Of a stretch of DNA of 64,000 nt, positions 51,441-63,675 are shown in pieces (the stretch's first letter is position 1; every line of letters starts with the position of its first letter). The notes below the pieces were generated by a model that was given only the letters and a program-made list of their open reading frames with translations, did not search any database and was not told the origin of the DNA. Both the position numbers and the translations under genes were made by a program. The DNA comes from Streblospio benedicti (taxonomy: Eukaryota > Annelida > Polychaeta > Spionida > Spionidae). The stretch is taken from positions 21,504,668-21,568,667 of the forward strand of contig CM032661.1 in the NCBI GenBank assembly GCA_019095985.1, in the 5' to 3' direction.

Positions 51441-53321
51441 AGGAGGTGAATATAAATCTAACTGTACAAAATTCTCTGCTGCTGGCAATTAACACTAGAT
51501 ATGTATACTTTTCCTGAACAAAAAAGATTTCAATGTCAAATACGTAACTTCATCTTCCTACAATATGGAACCAATACGTTTTGTTGTCTCCGTGTGAATT
51601 GTTCTATTACATCCTATGGTGAAGTCTCAATGTCCTGATTTGCAGCAAAACGAATTCCGTCATAACATTCTTTTCATTTGATCACACAAGCCCATGCTTT
51701 GCTGCTGTCTACCCTATTGCTGAAGAAAGGCAAACAAATAGCAGTTGATAAATATCTTGGCACGTTGTTTAGCAACGGTGTAATTAAGCATTTCATGGAG
51801 CTACAATGGCTTACGTCTACTTTGAATACACAATAATTTTTTACTCACTTATAACAGCATACAAATCCAACTAAAATATATAGACCGATCTTTCAGACAG
51901 CAATTGCAACCGTGTGGCCTTACAGTGTGCAGGGCCTAAATTATGAAATGCCCGTAGTATTGTGTGCTCTGCATATCTTATTTTGTCTGATGCCATTGAG
52001 GAGGAACTTTAACAAGCTACTTCTTACATTGTTGAGTGCATTGATTCTTTCCAAACAAGCGAGAGGAAATAGGAGAATATGGGTAAACCCGTGTCTTTCA
52101 TCACGTCATACATATATGGTATTTGCACAACTATTGACACGCATCCACAATGTTAATTCTTATCGAGGAATCTTTTGCTTGAATGACATTTGCAGAAGAA
52201 TATATACAATGTAGCAAAAGATCCATATAGTGCTTTCTTAACTCATGCAAGGACGCATTTTCGGCCAATTTACAGTAGGCCATATAATGAGTTAGTCCAA
52301 CTACTTTGCAAACTGAATGCCAAAATAAGAAAACACATAACCAACCAAACAAAACACCACAGAAATAATAGTGATCAGGTGTACCTTCTAATGAATACAT
52401 GTAGGATAATCAAAGAGTATTAAGTTGTTTGTAACATCATCAAAATGTCGGTGATTTGGAGCAATGAATCCTTGAACATCTGGTTTTGAGAAGAAAACAG
52501 GAAGGGACAGTAAAAGCAGTCCCAGTTTTTCACAAACAAATGCATGTGTTTACAAACAGAACCGAGATTGTAGGGTCTAAGAGTACAATTTCATAACACA
52601 AATAACAGATGAAGAGCGCCATTTTGGAGTCGCTTTATGTGACAGTCATAAAGACGCCAAAGGCGTCACATAGGTTCAAACATTAATATGCCAATGCAGC
52701 TAATAGTTAGGCATTACAGCCACCTATCTACTTGGGGTGTGTGTACATTATACCCCTGCAATACACCCTTCCATTCCTTCGACTTTGTAAAGAAAATACC
52801 TACATTGCATATCTGGGCTATTACAAGACCAAGTCCTCTATTAAGACATTCATAATCAACATGCAATTTCGTGTTTTTGGGTAATATAGGCTGGGGTTTC
52901 TATAAAGCAGTGTGCAAGTATATGAATTGACCTCTCTCAGGGTTGGGGGTTCGGCATTGCTAAAACAGTGGTGGGTGCTGTCAGGACATGGGGTGTGGTG
53001 TCAGAACATTAGATATACTGAAGACCCGTGCTATGCAAAAATTATTATTGAATCATAGATGTGGAGTGTGAAGGTCACATGCGTACGCACTATCAGGGCA
53101 TGGATGGGTGTAGGTGGTGACAAAAGGAGGAGTTGGCGTTGTGACTACAGTGGTGGTTGTGGGCAGCCGAGGTGGCTGTTTGAAGAGTGGGACAGTGGTA
53201 AATGGTGCAAAGCTATTAACAATTACATTTATTATTGGCTCTTTGCCAATTAAGTTGTGGCTCTCAGAAATGGAGGCTCAATGTGGTCTCTTTAAGATTA
53301 TACCTATTTTTTTTTTTTTTT

Positions 53322-53625
53322 GAAAATGTGACCCACAATATACCAATATCTGAGAAAATGTGACCCACAAATATACAATATCCGAGAAAAAGGTGACACA
53401 CAAGACAGGGTATATCAAACTCAGATTCTAGTACATGTAGATATCAAGAATGAATATCATGAATATCAATATTTTTTTATCCTGATAAATATACTAAAAA
53501 TGTGAAAAAACACACCGTGAAATATACCAAAATGTGAAAAAAGACACCCAGAATATACCAAAAATATGAAAAAACCCCACCCCAGTTTCAATTCACGTCC
53601 ATACTAATCGCGATAGTGTGAGATG
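53322..53625 (-). repeat. Interspersed repeat, inverted partner of 44,815-45,142
   Basis: Starts after a T14-type run with 'gaaaatgtgacccacaatat' and ends 'catactaatcgcgatagtgt'. It is the reverse complement of the 44.8-45.1 kb copy at high similarity. It lies in a part of the left segmental copy that has no counterpart in the right one, consistent with insertion after the duplication. Confidence 0.8.
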
Positions 53626-56328
53626 CCCCCCCCCAGTGTCTAGGACTGCTGAAATAATCACTCTCAGTAAGTAGCCAATGTTGAAATAAATACATAGTAC
53701 ATCATACAGGTATAATTATTTGTACATAATTGAAGTTTTTCCTTGTTACACTGTACTGACTGATACCAAGATCTGACAGTTACCTCTACCCTAATTTTTT
53801 TTTTCCTTATTGCACTGTATTGACTGATACCAAGATCTAATAGTGACCTCCCCCTAAAACATTGTAACCTTGGCTATGATGCGTTTCAACAATACAGAGA
53901 GCAAAGGGTTTGAGCTTAAAGATCGCCATCATGCTTCAGGGCATCAAGGTCAATGTGCCAGATACTGGGAGACTAAGAATTTATGTTGTATTATTTGTTC
54001 TTTTCAATTAGTGCACAGTTAACGTATGCAAGGTAATTCAGTTTTACAACAGTGCATGCTTATCTGCAGCTCATATTAATTTCAGTCATATACGATTTTG
54101 AAATGCTAGGTAAACTTATGAACCCTCATCTCAGACACTTTTATAAAAAATATTGCAATTAGTACAAAACGAACTCGTTGTTTCTCGGTTCAAAATTTTC
54201 AAATGAGTGATTCATTCATAAATGGGTAATAGTGTAGTTTTTGTATGTTTTTATACTTAATATGGTAAATACTTTAAAGTACAACATGATGCCATAATTG
54301 CGTACATTAGACGGAAAGACCTGCTTGGAAATGTCATGGTCAAATAACGACCTCTGACTTTTTAATGTGTTTCTGGTCAGACATAACTAAAGAGAACGTT
54401 ATGATATGATTTATTTCTAATATCAAAAACTAAGGAGACGAAGGTGGTGTGTGGAAAATAGTCTTATCAAACAAAATTGTATCGTAAAAGGTCTTGGTCT
54501 TTATTTAAGTTATTCTGTATCCAATGCGGGGCCAGCCAGTTCACGACGATAGGAGAATGGAATAAGTGTCTACGAGGTGGCAGCAGTTGACGTCATAGCA
54601 GATTGAGTGAGACAACAAAATCAATCATATAATTAGCTCAGTAGATGGCACCAAGTCAGGATAGGGCACAAAGACTCTTGATATGAGATTTGTATCAACT
54701 AACATAATGTCACCAAATCGCTTCGAAGTTTTTGTAGGGGACCTAGCCAATACAAAATAAAACTTAACCGTTCAATTTAATGAAGAGTTTACGAAGCGTC
54801 GCATGATTGGTGGTTGGTGTGAGGGTTCCAAATTATGCTTAGCTTTCTGAATTTTGTCCATTAACGGGGACAAATAAGGTGTTAAACGGCCAAAAAAGCC
54901 TAAAAATGCATTTATTGTGTTTAGAAATATTACTTGCATTGACCTTCGGCAGGAACTTCGGAATGTAGATTATAAATATCACATTGCGTTTGACCTATGA
55001 CCTTTCAATCTATGTCAAGTAAGTAGGTCAAAATGCAGAAAATTACTGTTTTTGTGTTTTTAACAGAAATGAACAATATTAAAGCAAGACCTATTATTCA
55101 TATTCAATAAAGATGTTCTTAGAAGTGTTAAGGAATAATTTATTTATGGTATTGCCTCATACATAATGCAATACTAAAGATATTTAGCCCAAAGTACACA
55201 GGCTGATTTATCATGCCGTGTGCGAGCAAAGTTTATAAATTCATAGAAGTAAATATTAGGCATTTAAAATCATGAAACATTCAAATAATAACTAGAGTTT
55301 CTGTCTTGGAGTGGACTTGTGAATCTAATGATTTTATATATAACAAATCAATCAAATTGAATATTAAACAAATAAACCTCCCACGTTTTGAAGGTTAAAA
55401 TATACCCCTGTATTTACATCGGGAATACATTTGTACCTAGACAATTAGGTTTTACTAGAAATAAGGATGAAATGACATTCATGTCTTGCGGCCAGCTGGC
55501 CGCTGCTGCTCTTTTGTCTTCCACCTGTCAGTCTGTCACAATTGTTTTTTTTTTGATGTTCTGACTTCTGAGGACAGTGGCCATCTGATTCTTGGCGGCC
55601 CGTTGGAAAAAATGTCCAAGGTTGTCAAGTTTACAATCAAACTAAATTTGTTCAGGGACCCGCATGCTATAGGAATCTGCAAAAAACGAATCACAATTTC
55701 TAGGCTGTCTAAGGACTGTATTGGGCTGCAGCATGGACTAACAAATGATATAGAAATAATTACAAAATACCCTAGTACTGTAAACATATTGACATCTGCG
55801 ATCAATATGAACATATGAGTGAAAGAATAGACTTTTAGAATATAGAATCTGCCTTACATTTGGAAGAAAAGTCGTTGACACAAAAATAGTTGGAAGAAAT
55901 ATCCAACAAAAACAACTACAATAATATTTAACTATCGTACAATCTATCTATGCACCCATGCAGAGACTGGCCTCAAATTGTCTAAGTAGGGGTATCTTTA
56001 AGAGAGGTTTATTTCAGGAAGGTTTGTGACCTCATTTTATCTTTCATTTGTTATAGAGGCAGTCTTTGCTGACACACATACTGTACACATATTCATACGT
56101 GTCTATATTCTTCGATATATATAGTGTATTATCCTTGTAATAACTAATTTACAAATAACAAATAAAACATTTGTCAATATGCCATGCCCGACCCCCCTGA
56201 CATGGTAATTACAACATACATTAGCGACTACATCCCAGCAAAAAAGGATGGTGTGCTAAAGTAACATGAAGATGATGTAGAAGTTATTCAAAGTGGTTCA
56301 TTTCTCTCTATCCTCAGTCGGAACCTAG

Positions 56329-57869
56329 CTAATCCATAGGGTAACGGCTCCAGATGGGAGAGTCTCCCTCTGTGATAAAGTTTGGATTCTCAGATGGTGA
56401 AGTGATCACACATTCTCCTTGGGGTCTCCAGAAGTACAGCACGCAACCCGGGGTCTCGAGACAGAGCTGTGAGCACGTGAACTGGTCGGTACTGGAGTGG
56501 AGTGTGTGGTCCAGATAGCCATACATGGTTAGTGCCATGTTATTGGCATCTGGCGCAAAAATACTGGATCTTGACATCGGATCTTGATGGGTACAAGATG
56601 ATTTCAACTGGAATATAGGGAAGTATGCTGTATTAAAACCCATGTATTTACACTATGTAATGTGTTAGTATCTTTCTACATCAGCATTGTGATTTAGTTT
56701 ATTTTTTTTTGTTTTTAAATAATTATTGATATACACATATATGTATAAACAGTGAATTAGATATTGCACTATACAACTAATATTTAACAAATATATAAAA
56801 TCAAACAATTCATGGGTGCCTTTAAGTAACCTCCTCATTACTATCAACCAGATTAACAACATGGATTAGGCATCCAAGCTAAAATAATGGTACAGGATAT
56901 AATTAGCTCACAAACATATGATTCTTACAGTTTTCACCATGCTTCATCAATGTCATGTGATTGAGATATCGAAACCCAGAGATGGGCAGGGTTACTACTA
57001 TACCATCCTAATCACACGACACTGAAAAAATACCAATGGTGGATATTTTGTGAAACATCTGTTTGTAGTTCATTATATCCAGAAGTACCGTTTTCCAGTT
57101 TTGTGTTTCTATCATTGTTATCGTTTTGGACCACCATTACCTGAGCAATCGTCGAGATGCTCCAGGCTGTGCTTCCACTACATAACACGTCATCATAGCC
57201 CAAGGCAGGTAGAAGCTTTAGCCAAACATTTTTACAGTGGCACAAATTGATGTTGGTTGACTTAATTACTATATCTAGGCTGGTCTTAGTTCCGAGTATG
57301 ACTGGAGATATGCTGCTTAGCTGTGTATTCGTCAGTGTTATTTTCTGTAAACCTATAGGTACGGATGGAAATGTCACCAGGGGGTTATTGTCCATTTTGA
57401 GTAACTCCAGTGCATGAAGCGAGGTTAGAAGATTAGCATCTATGGTGCTGATAAAGTTATCTCCCAGAAACAGGGTCTTCAGCGTCTGTGCCACCGGCCG
57501 CACATCTGGAAATGAATGTAGTTTGTTTCCAGACAGTCCTAGCTTTTCTAGCATCACGAGGCCCTCTAGCATTAGTGGGTTGACCCATGAGATCTTGTTG
57601 TTACCCAAGAATAAAATGGTGAGTGAAGAGCCAGTGACCGTAACGTTTGGAAAACTGGTCAACTTGTTGGATAACAAGCTCAACTCCACCAGCTGATGAA
57701 ATCTCTTTAGTGACAATTGGTCAAAAGAAGTCAAACTGCATGTTTTCATGGTGATGGTAGTTTCACTGTCGTCTGTAATTGATGACAGGTCACATGTCGT
57801 GATGGCTTCCGACGGCTTGATGACCGAGCTACTTGATAAGGCCCACAACACGCAGACAGGCAGCCACAT
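56329..57869 (-). CDS. Secreted leucine-rich-repeat plus PAN/apple-like protein, two exons
   Basis: Exons 57,869-57,141 and 56,607-56,329 (minus strand) are joined by a 533-bp GT-AG intron (ctcag/gtaatg, then atattccag) in phase 0, giving 335 residues. The chosen start gives a signal peptide (MWLPVCVLWALSSSSVIKPS); an upstream in-frame atg at 57,947 would add 26 polar residues and is less likely. Exon 1 encodes about six LRRs (LVELSLLSNKLTSFP, LTILFLGNNKISWV, LEKLGLSGNKLHSFP, LKTLFLGDNFIST) and a Cys-containing C-terminal cap (LCHCKNVWLKLLP ... VLCSG). Exon 2 encodes a five-cysteine PAN/apple-like domain (FTCSQLCLETPGCVLYFW ... GECVI). No transmembrane segment follows. LRR plus PAN architecture suggests extracellular recognition or adhesion; the partner is unknown. 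Confidence 0.8.
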
Positions 57870-57943
57870 TATTGTGATCAGATGACTGTACACCTTGCTA
57901 GAACCTGTATCTTGTGAACAGCCAATGGCTAGCTGGAATTGTC

Positions 57944-58145
57944 TCAATAGAGATGTGCTCTCTCTACGGAGGTTCGCGGTAAGCTCTTTATGAAGACTGG
58001 TACATGAAATATGATCTTATTACACCTCTGGTCTCTCTAGATCTGGTCGTCTTGGCAATTTGATGGTGTCATGAGTCTTGCACTGTTTATTGCATTCATA
58101 TCTAAAGTTGAATCTCGCTCGAGGTAAGCTGACTCACACCATAGG
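57944..58145. repeat. MITE-like repeat, family B copy, right segmental copy
   Basis: Contains 'aatagagatgtgctctctct' and 'ctggtctctctagatctggt'. It is orthologous in position to 51,225-51,440. Confidence 0.5.
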
Positions 58146-60424
58146 GTACTTCTTCCTGAGAGGGCTTTTAGATGAATATGTATCAACCTATATATTCTGC
58201 GGATATAATTGCAGTAGATACATATACCTTTTACAGCCCAAACTCATTTTAAAATCAACCCCAAAACCCAATCTTCCTACAACAAAAAACCAATGTTTTG
58301 TTGTCTCCCTGTGAATTGTTCTATCACATCCTATGGTGAAGTTTCAATGTCCTGATTTGCAACTCAAGATAAACGAATTCCGTCATTACATCATTTTCAT
58401 TTGAACATGCGAGCTCATGTGCTTCGCTGCTGTCTACGCTATTGCTGAAGAAAACAAGATATCAGTTTAAAAGTATTCTGGCATGTTGTTTTGCAACATT
58501 GTAACTAAGCATTTTACACAGCTACAATTTCTAAAATCTCTTTTGAAGATTCAATATTTTAATATTCACGTTTAGAATCCAAACAATATATAGACCTATC
58601 TGTCAGACAGCAGTTCTATGAGTGTTGGTTTTACAATCTATAGGGCGTGGGTTATGAAATGCCCTTAACGATTGTTTCCTGTCTTTGAGTCTGATACCGG
58701 TTAGGAACAGGAACTAGCCACTTTTATAAAGAAGTTGCTTTTGTGTGCATCGATTCTTTGCAAACAAAGCAAGAGCAAATAGGGGAAGTGTTGTCTACAG
58801 TCAGGTCTTTCGGGTCGTTTGTACAGCTATTGACATGCATTCGCAAAGTCAACTCTTTACTAGGCATCTTTTGTTTGGATGACGTTTGAGGAAGAACCTC
58901 ATAACATAGGATCAATGGATTGGAAGGCAAATAAACGACAGATCCCTAGTATTTGAAAAGTGTTTGTCACAAGCACATTGTATTTATATACATATTGTAT
59001 TTGTTCCACAAACAAATGCATGTACATGTATTTACAAACGGAACTGTTATTGTGGCCTGTAATTACTCAACACTAACCATGACCGTCTGACAATCACGAG
59101 GACAGCACATTGTCACTACCAGAAAGCGATTTTGGATCCATTTGTGTCATCTCGTGTACTTGATTAATACACCATCTTCAAATTTGAAAAAAAGTATAGG
59201 CCTAAGCGTTTACATAACTAGTAACTATGTAGAATCTATGTCATCACTTGTGCTCATTATTGGCATGCTAACAATTAAAGTGTGCCAGACAGATATCCAT
59301 TGCAGGTCTACTCAGTGCATTTGTAAAATAGATTCATTCCTAGATGAAACGCTACCTTCAAAGTTGGCATGAATATTACAGAACTAAATGTACTTAACAT
59401 CATATAATATTGGTTATTTGCGAATTAAGATGTGCATCCTCGTATTGAGGTACATTGCGGCTAGGACTAATAATTGAAGGGCTAATAATTGAATGGATTT
59501 ATTCTAGATGGCGGTCTCTTCTTGAATGTCTAAGGCTGCCTAGATAGTCTTATCAGAGAGGTGGTATCTTTACAGAGTTGGTCTTTATTTAAGTTATTCT
59601 GTATCCAATATGGGGCCAGCCAGTTCACAATGATAGGTGAATGCAATAAGTGTCCACGAGGTGGCAGCAGTTGACGTCATAGCACATTGCACACTACCGG
59701 CTGACATTTTAAGTGCATCTAGTGTACGCATTCTCTTCAACGACTTCAATCATGAAATGATTTCTATACTCTTTACTTGGTAACATACCATTATATATAA
59801 TTAACTCAGTAGATATATAGCACCAAGTCAGGATAGGACAGTATCTCACAGACGCTGGATGGTGGGATTTGTATCAACATTATGTCACCAAATCGCTTGT
59901 AATTTCAGAATTTCGGTGGTTGAGTGGACTTGGGCGTCTCTAGAATGATTTGACGACACAGAACAAAATCGATTGTTGTGATGCAAATGTACTTCAAACA
60001 CGATTTCAGTCTTAATTTTTGTAGGAGGCTAGTCCTGCACTTACGTAGGAAATACCTAGACAGTAGCGTCTCACTAGAAATAAGTGTGAAATAATATTCA
60101 TGTTTCCCATTGCACTCACAGCTGCTGCGCTTACTCCTCAGCCTGTCAACCTGTCACAATCCACGCACCACCAATTTAACAGCTCTGTTTGTGCGTGTAA
60201 CAGCTCTCGACGTGCCTCGATTACCTGTTCAACTCAATTGCAATTGCTATGTACAATGCATTTAACTTTTGTGATTCCAGAAAAAACTCCAGCAAAGGAA
60301 TTTAATAAATTTGGTGTTTGTGTACTTGTGAGCTTGGAGTTTGCTTGTCCAATAGCCATCCTATACTGTAAAACCTTTTTATGAAGATCACCTGTAAGGC
60401 TGACCTTAAATGGTATCGATTGAT

Positions 60425-60553
60425 CTGGAGAGGTGGTCTCTTTATGGAGGTTCGTAGCGGTGGTATCTTTACAAAGGCTTACCGCCGTGACAATCATCTC
60501 ATTTTAAAGTGGTCTCTGAACAGGGGTGGTCTTAACTGGAGCGTCTACTGTAC
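60425..60553. repeat. MITE-like repeat, family B copy
   Basis: Contains 'ggagaggtggtctctttatg' and 'gaggttcg', then a second unit 'agcggtggtatctttacaaa' and 'aagtggtctctgaacagggg', ending 'gcgtctactgtac'. Confidence 0.6.
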
Positions 60554-63124
60554 CAATGTAAATATGTGATTGAATTACTGCTTATTCTGAAGTACAAGTA
60601 AAGGTAATGACCATTAGTAATAGATATATCAACTGTATAACTTCAAATAAAACATTTGTGGATGTAATTTCTGTATACATGTTCAACAGCAAAATACACA
60701 CCCATCGGCCAACAATGGCACGCTCCATATCCCCATGCTGGAATCTAACAATAGGCCTTGTGGTCCCGACAACCTACAAGACTAATCGCTCTCACACCAA
60801 AATGTAATCACAGTATTTATCAAATCTAACATCACCATGTTTTTGTAAACCCTGTAAACATTTGAAGATAAATTAAAGGAGCTGCTTGGAAGAACACATT
60901 TAAACTTGGTGCACTGCTCACGTGTTTAAAGGCCACCACATGTGTTCAATTTTGGCACTTTTTCAATCTAAGCGTAAATTTCAGAAGCCTTTTTAGGTCA
61001 TTTTCACCATTTTCTTCAACAGTTTCAATACAACATGTACATTACCTAGCGAACATCATTATTGTCCAATGGTACGCAGTAGTTTAATGCAGCTTAATGT
61101 CCGTATTTGATACAATATTTATGCAACTGGTGACCATCACCTACGTGGAACTTTGACATTTTGCTAACTAAATGAAAAGTGCTCAGAGAGCAGAACATTG
61201 CATAGCAGCTTCTACACTGTAGCTGCTAGTTGATTTTGGATCGTAAGTGCTTGGTTGAAGTAAATATATTTTTGTCCATTAGTCAAAGTTGTCCTAGCGA
61301 CGCTGTGCTCTCTGAGCATTTTTGAGCTAGATAATGTACACATACATGTAACCCTGTGGGCTCATATCATCTTTCATTCTTCATGTTCATTGTATCATCT
61401 GAGTTATACCAATACATTTATAATCTTTTATCATTTTAATTTGACACATTGGTAGCCTCTTTCTGCCAATGTGTACACTTTCATTTCAATATCTATACTC
61501 CGCCTTTTTATGCAATAGTTCCTTATTTTCTCCTAACAAGACCTACAACCTCGCAAACCATAATCATATGTTCCATATTTGTACTTTATTTTCATTCATA
61601 TTGTGTTGTATATAGTATAGTACTGTTGAAAAGGATTGAAGTTATGTTAATGTTTGGTTTATGTTGGGTTTTGGACTTAAACAAAGCAAGTTCAATTAAA
61701 TGAAATTGTACACTAAACGTCTTTTAAAATATTTATACGTGTGTTGATTCCAAGCACGTTACATACATTCATGTACTAATTGCCAACAATTTATTAGTAC
61801 TTGTCAAAATATGCACCCACGCACATGTCCATGAGTTTATGGTGGTGTAAAGCTTGAACTTGAAAAGACAAATAAAAGATTGAAAAGGAAAAATCAGGAA
61901 TAGCCACTGGATGACGAGATGTAATAAAAATGAGATCCATTCGCTGCCATCCATGGCATTAACTTTGGACACCCACACCTCATGGGAGCAGTTACCAGTT
62001 TTAACCTGCCTTTGTTAATTATTTTCCTTCTTTGACTAAGTTATATTGGATGGCTCTTCATATTGTGCTTTTATCGGTGAAACTACTAAGGTATATATAG
62101 CGGAGTGGTCCTTTTCGCCCTACACACTTAAATTTTAGCTCGGTTCCCACTGAACCCTTAATTCATTTTTTTGAAATGTCTCACTTTCCACCTAATTTCA
62201 AAAGAAACTTCCCACTTCACACTAAATTCTAAAGCCATTTCCCAATTCCCACCCTCAATACTCGACCAGGATTTTACTGTCATTAAGCATGGATGTGTTC
62301 CTAGGAACAGCTCAGTTAAAGTGAAGTTTCTAAAATGAGAACATACCAAGGCTAATACAACAGTGTGAGATATGTGCTGGATTGTGTGGTATCAAAGCAC
62401 CACACAACGATCATATGGTAGCCTTTATACAGACGCATTCAAGACGTCACACAAGTTTGTTGTGCCATTATAAAAGTGATTAGAATTTACACATAAATTG
62501 TAACAATAATTCGCTGTTACGCAAAATCACATCACGCCTATTTTAACAAGAAATATGTAAATTCGAAAGCAACATTAAACCCTTGTCATCATATGGATTT
62601 CTGTTCTGCTCTTGCAAAAGAGCAGGCATGGTCTTGTTACACTGATACATCACCATCGGTTATAGGGAAAAGACAAACTGGCCATCAAAGAACCATGTCT
62701 CAACCTTTGCCGTTTATTCCCAGCAACACCCTACAACCCAGGCTAATAGCTCATGTCACCACACTGCAACCAGCCCCCGTTGATATTTCCACATATACTA
62801 CCCTATTCGATGAATATTATCTCTAAATTGTCTTAACTTCCGGTTGTATTCCCAGGATGGGCGATCAGTTTTCTATTGCTGCAATAAGCAAATGTTTTTT
62901 TTTTTGTAAAATTTCAATGTATGTCATGGGATGGGGTTGTACATTTTAATAATTTTCTTTTCTCCATATGACCTACCCCCTGTACAATACATTATGCAAA
63001 CTACCATATGAATAGATGTTCTTTCTATACAATCATTTATCACCACTTTCACTGTGGACTCTGTGCAAGTGGCATTTTCTGCAAAACTATACACATACAA
63101 TATGTAGGCGGTCAAGTTTGTCCA

Positions 63125-63162
63125 AATAAGATGTATATATTCAGCATATATACAGGTATAAT
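63125..63162 (+). repeat. 38-bp direct repeat, left, flanking a LINE fragment
   Basis: 'aataagatgtatatattcag' through 'caggtataat' is repeated at 63,638-63,675 with a single mismatch. The pair brackets the LINE fragment. Confidence 0.85.
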
Positions 63163-63237
63163 GAGGGTGAACAACCTGATATTTCAGTACTGTACTACTA
63201 TGGACAAAGATGGCCTAGTATTCATCACGCCAGAATG

Positions 63238-63519
63238 CGCATGGGATGTAGCAAACTAAATAGTGACCTGCATTACAATCTGCATGTCCTTGACCATTCA
63301 ACATGTGAATGTGGGTAACACACGGAAAATGCAGAGCACTTCATGCTTAGATGCCCACTCTACAATGATGTAAGACAAACAATGCTCACCATGATACCAC
63401 AATAGATTCGGCCCACAATTGATAATCTGTTTGGAGACGAACGGGTTGGAATTAATCTTATTCAAAAACTATTCAATGCTGTCCGCCAATATATAATTGA
63501 TTCAAGACGCTTTATTTAG
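63238..63519 (+). mobile_element. LINE ORF2 C-terminal fragment
   Basis: The conceptual plus-strand frame reads HHARMRMGCSKLN, then DHSTCECG and ENAEHFMLRCPLYN, then FNAVRQYIIDSRRF and a terminal tag. This is the conserved C-terminal cysteine-motif region (R-x-G-x-S-x-LN ... CxCG ... EHFLLxCPLY) found after the reverse transcriptase in many Jockey/RTE/CR1-type LINEs. Two in-frame stops interrupt it (taa directly after CECG, tag about 40 codons on), so it is dead. It is 5'-truncated and lies between 38-bp direct repeats. Confidence 0.75.
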
Positions 63520-63637
63520 CTTTCGAATTTGAATGTGTCTCCCTTCCCAACAACCCTAACTGTAACACAAGGTACATGCAAAAGTCCTTAATATAATGTA
63601 CTTTCTGGACAATTGCTAAATGAATATATATTAAACC

Positions 63638-63675
63638 AATAAGATGTATATATTCAGCATACATACAGGTATAAT
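63638..63675 (+). repeat. 38-bp direct repeat, right, flanking a LINE fragment
   Basis: Matches 63,125-63,162 at 37 of 38 positions. It begins about 118 bases after the LINE stop codon, leaving room for a short 3' UTR. Confidence 0.85.

Larger units (their letters stand above)
49530..55540. repeat. Segmental tandem duplication, left copy
   Basis: Collinear similarity, broken by gaps, to 55,735-60,170 in the same orientation. Matching landmarks: 'attgacatctgcgatca' (about 49,588 and 55,788), the PAN exons (offset 6,215), the LRR exon, 'gaattgttctattacatcct' (51,597 and 58,311), 'ggtctttatttaagttattc' (54,497 and 59,581) and 'actagaaataag' (about 55,455 and 60,071). A segment at about 52,670-54,480, which includes the 53.3-53.6 kb repeat, is present only in this copy and looks like later insertion. 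Borders are approximate. Confidence 0.8.
55735..60170. repeat. Segmental tandem duplication, right copy
   Basis: Partner of 49,530-55,540. It holds the intact LRR-PAN gene. Similarity is highest in the exons and just around them and falls to scattered blocks towards 60.1 kb, which suggests an old duplication with selection on the exons. Confidence 0.8.
60171..63162. other. Intergenic region without a supportable gene
   Basis: Contains a family B repeat at 60,425-60,553 (ends 'gagcgtctactgtac') and a loosely self-complementary pair at 61,030-61,210 and 61,230-61,350 (shared 'gctcagagagca' and 'tgtacatta-ctagc'). Short frames at 60.1-60.6 and 62.6-62.8 kb have no recognisable domain. Confidence 0.5.
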
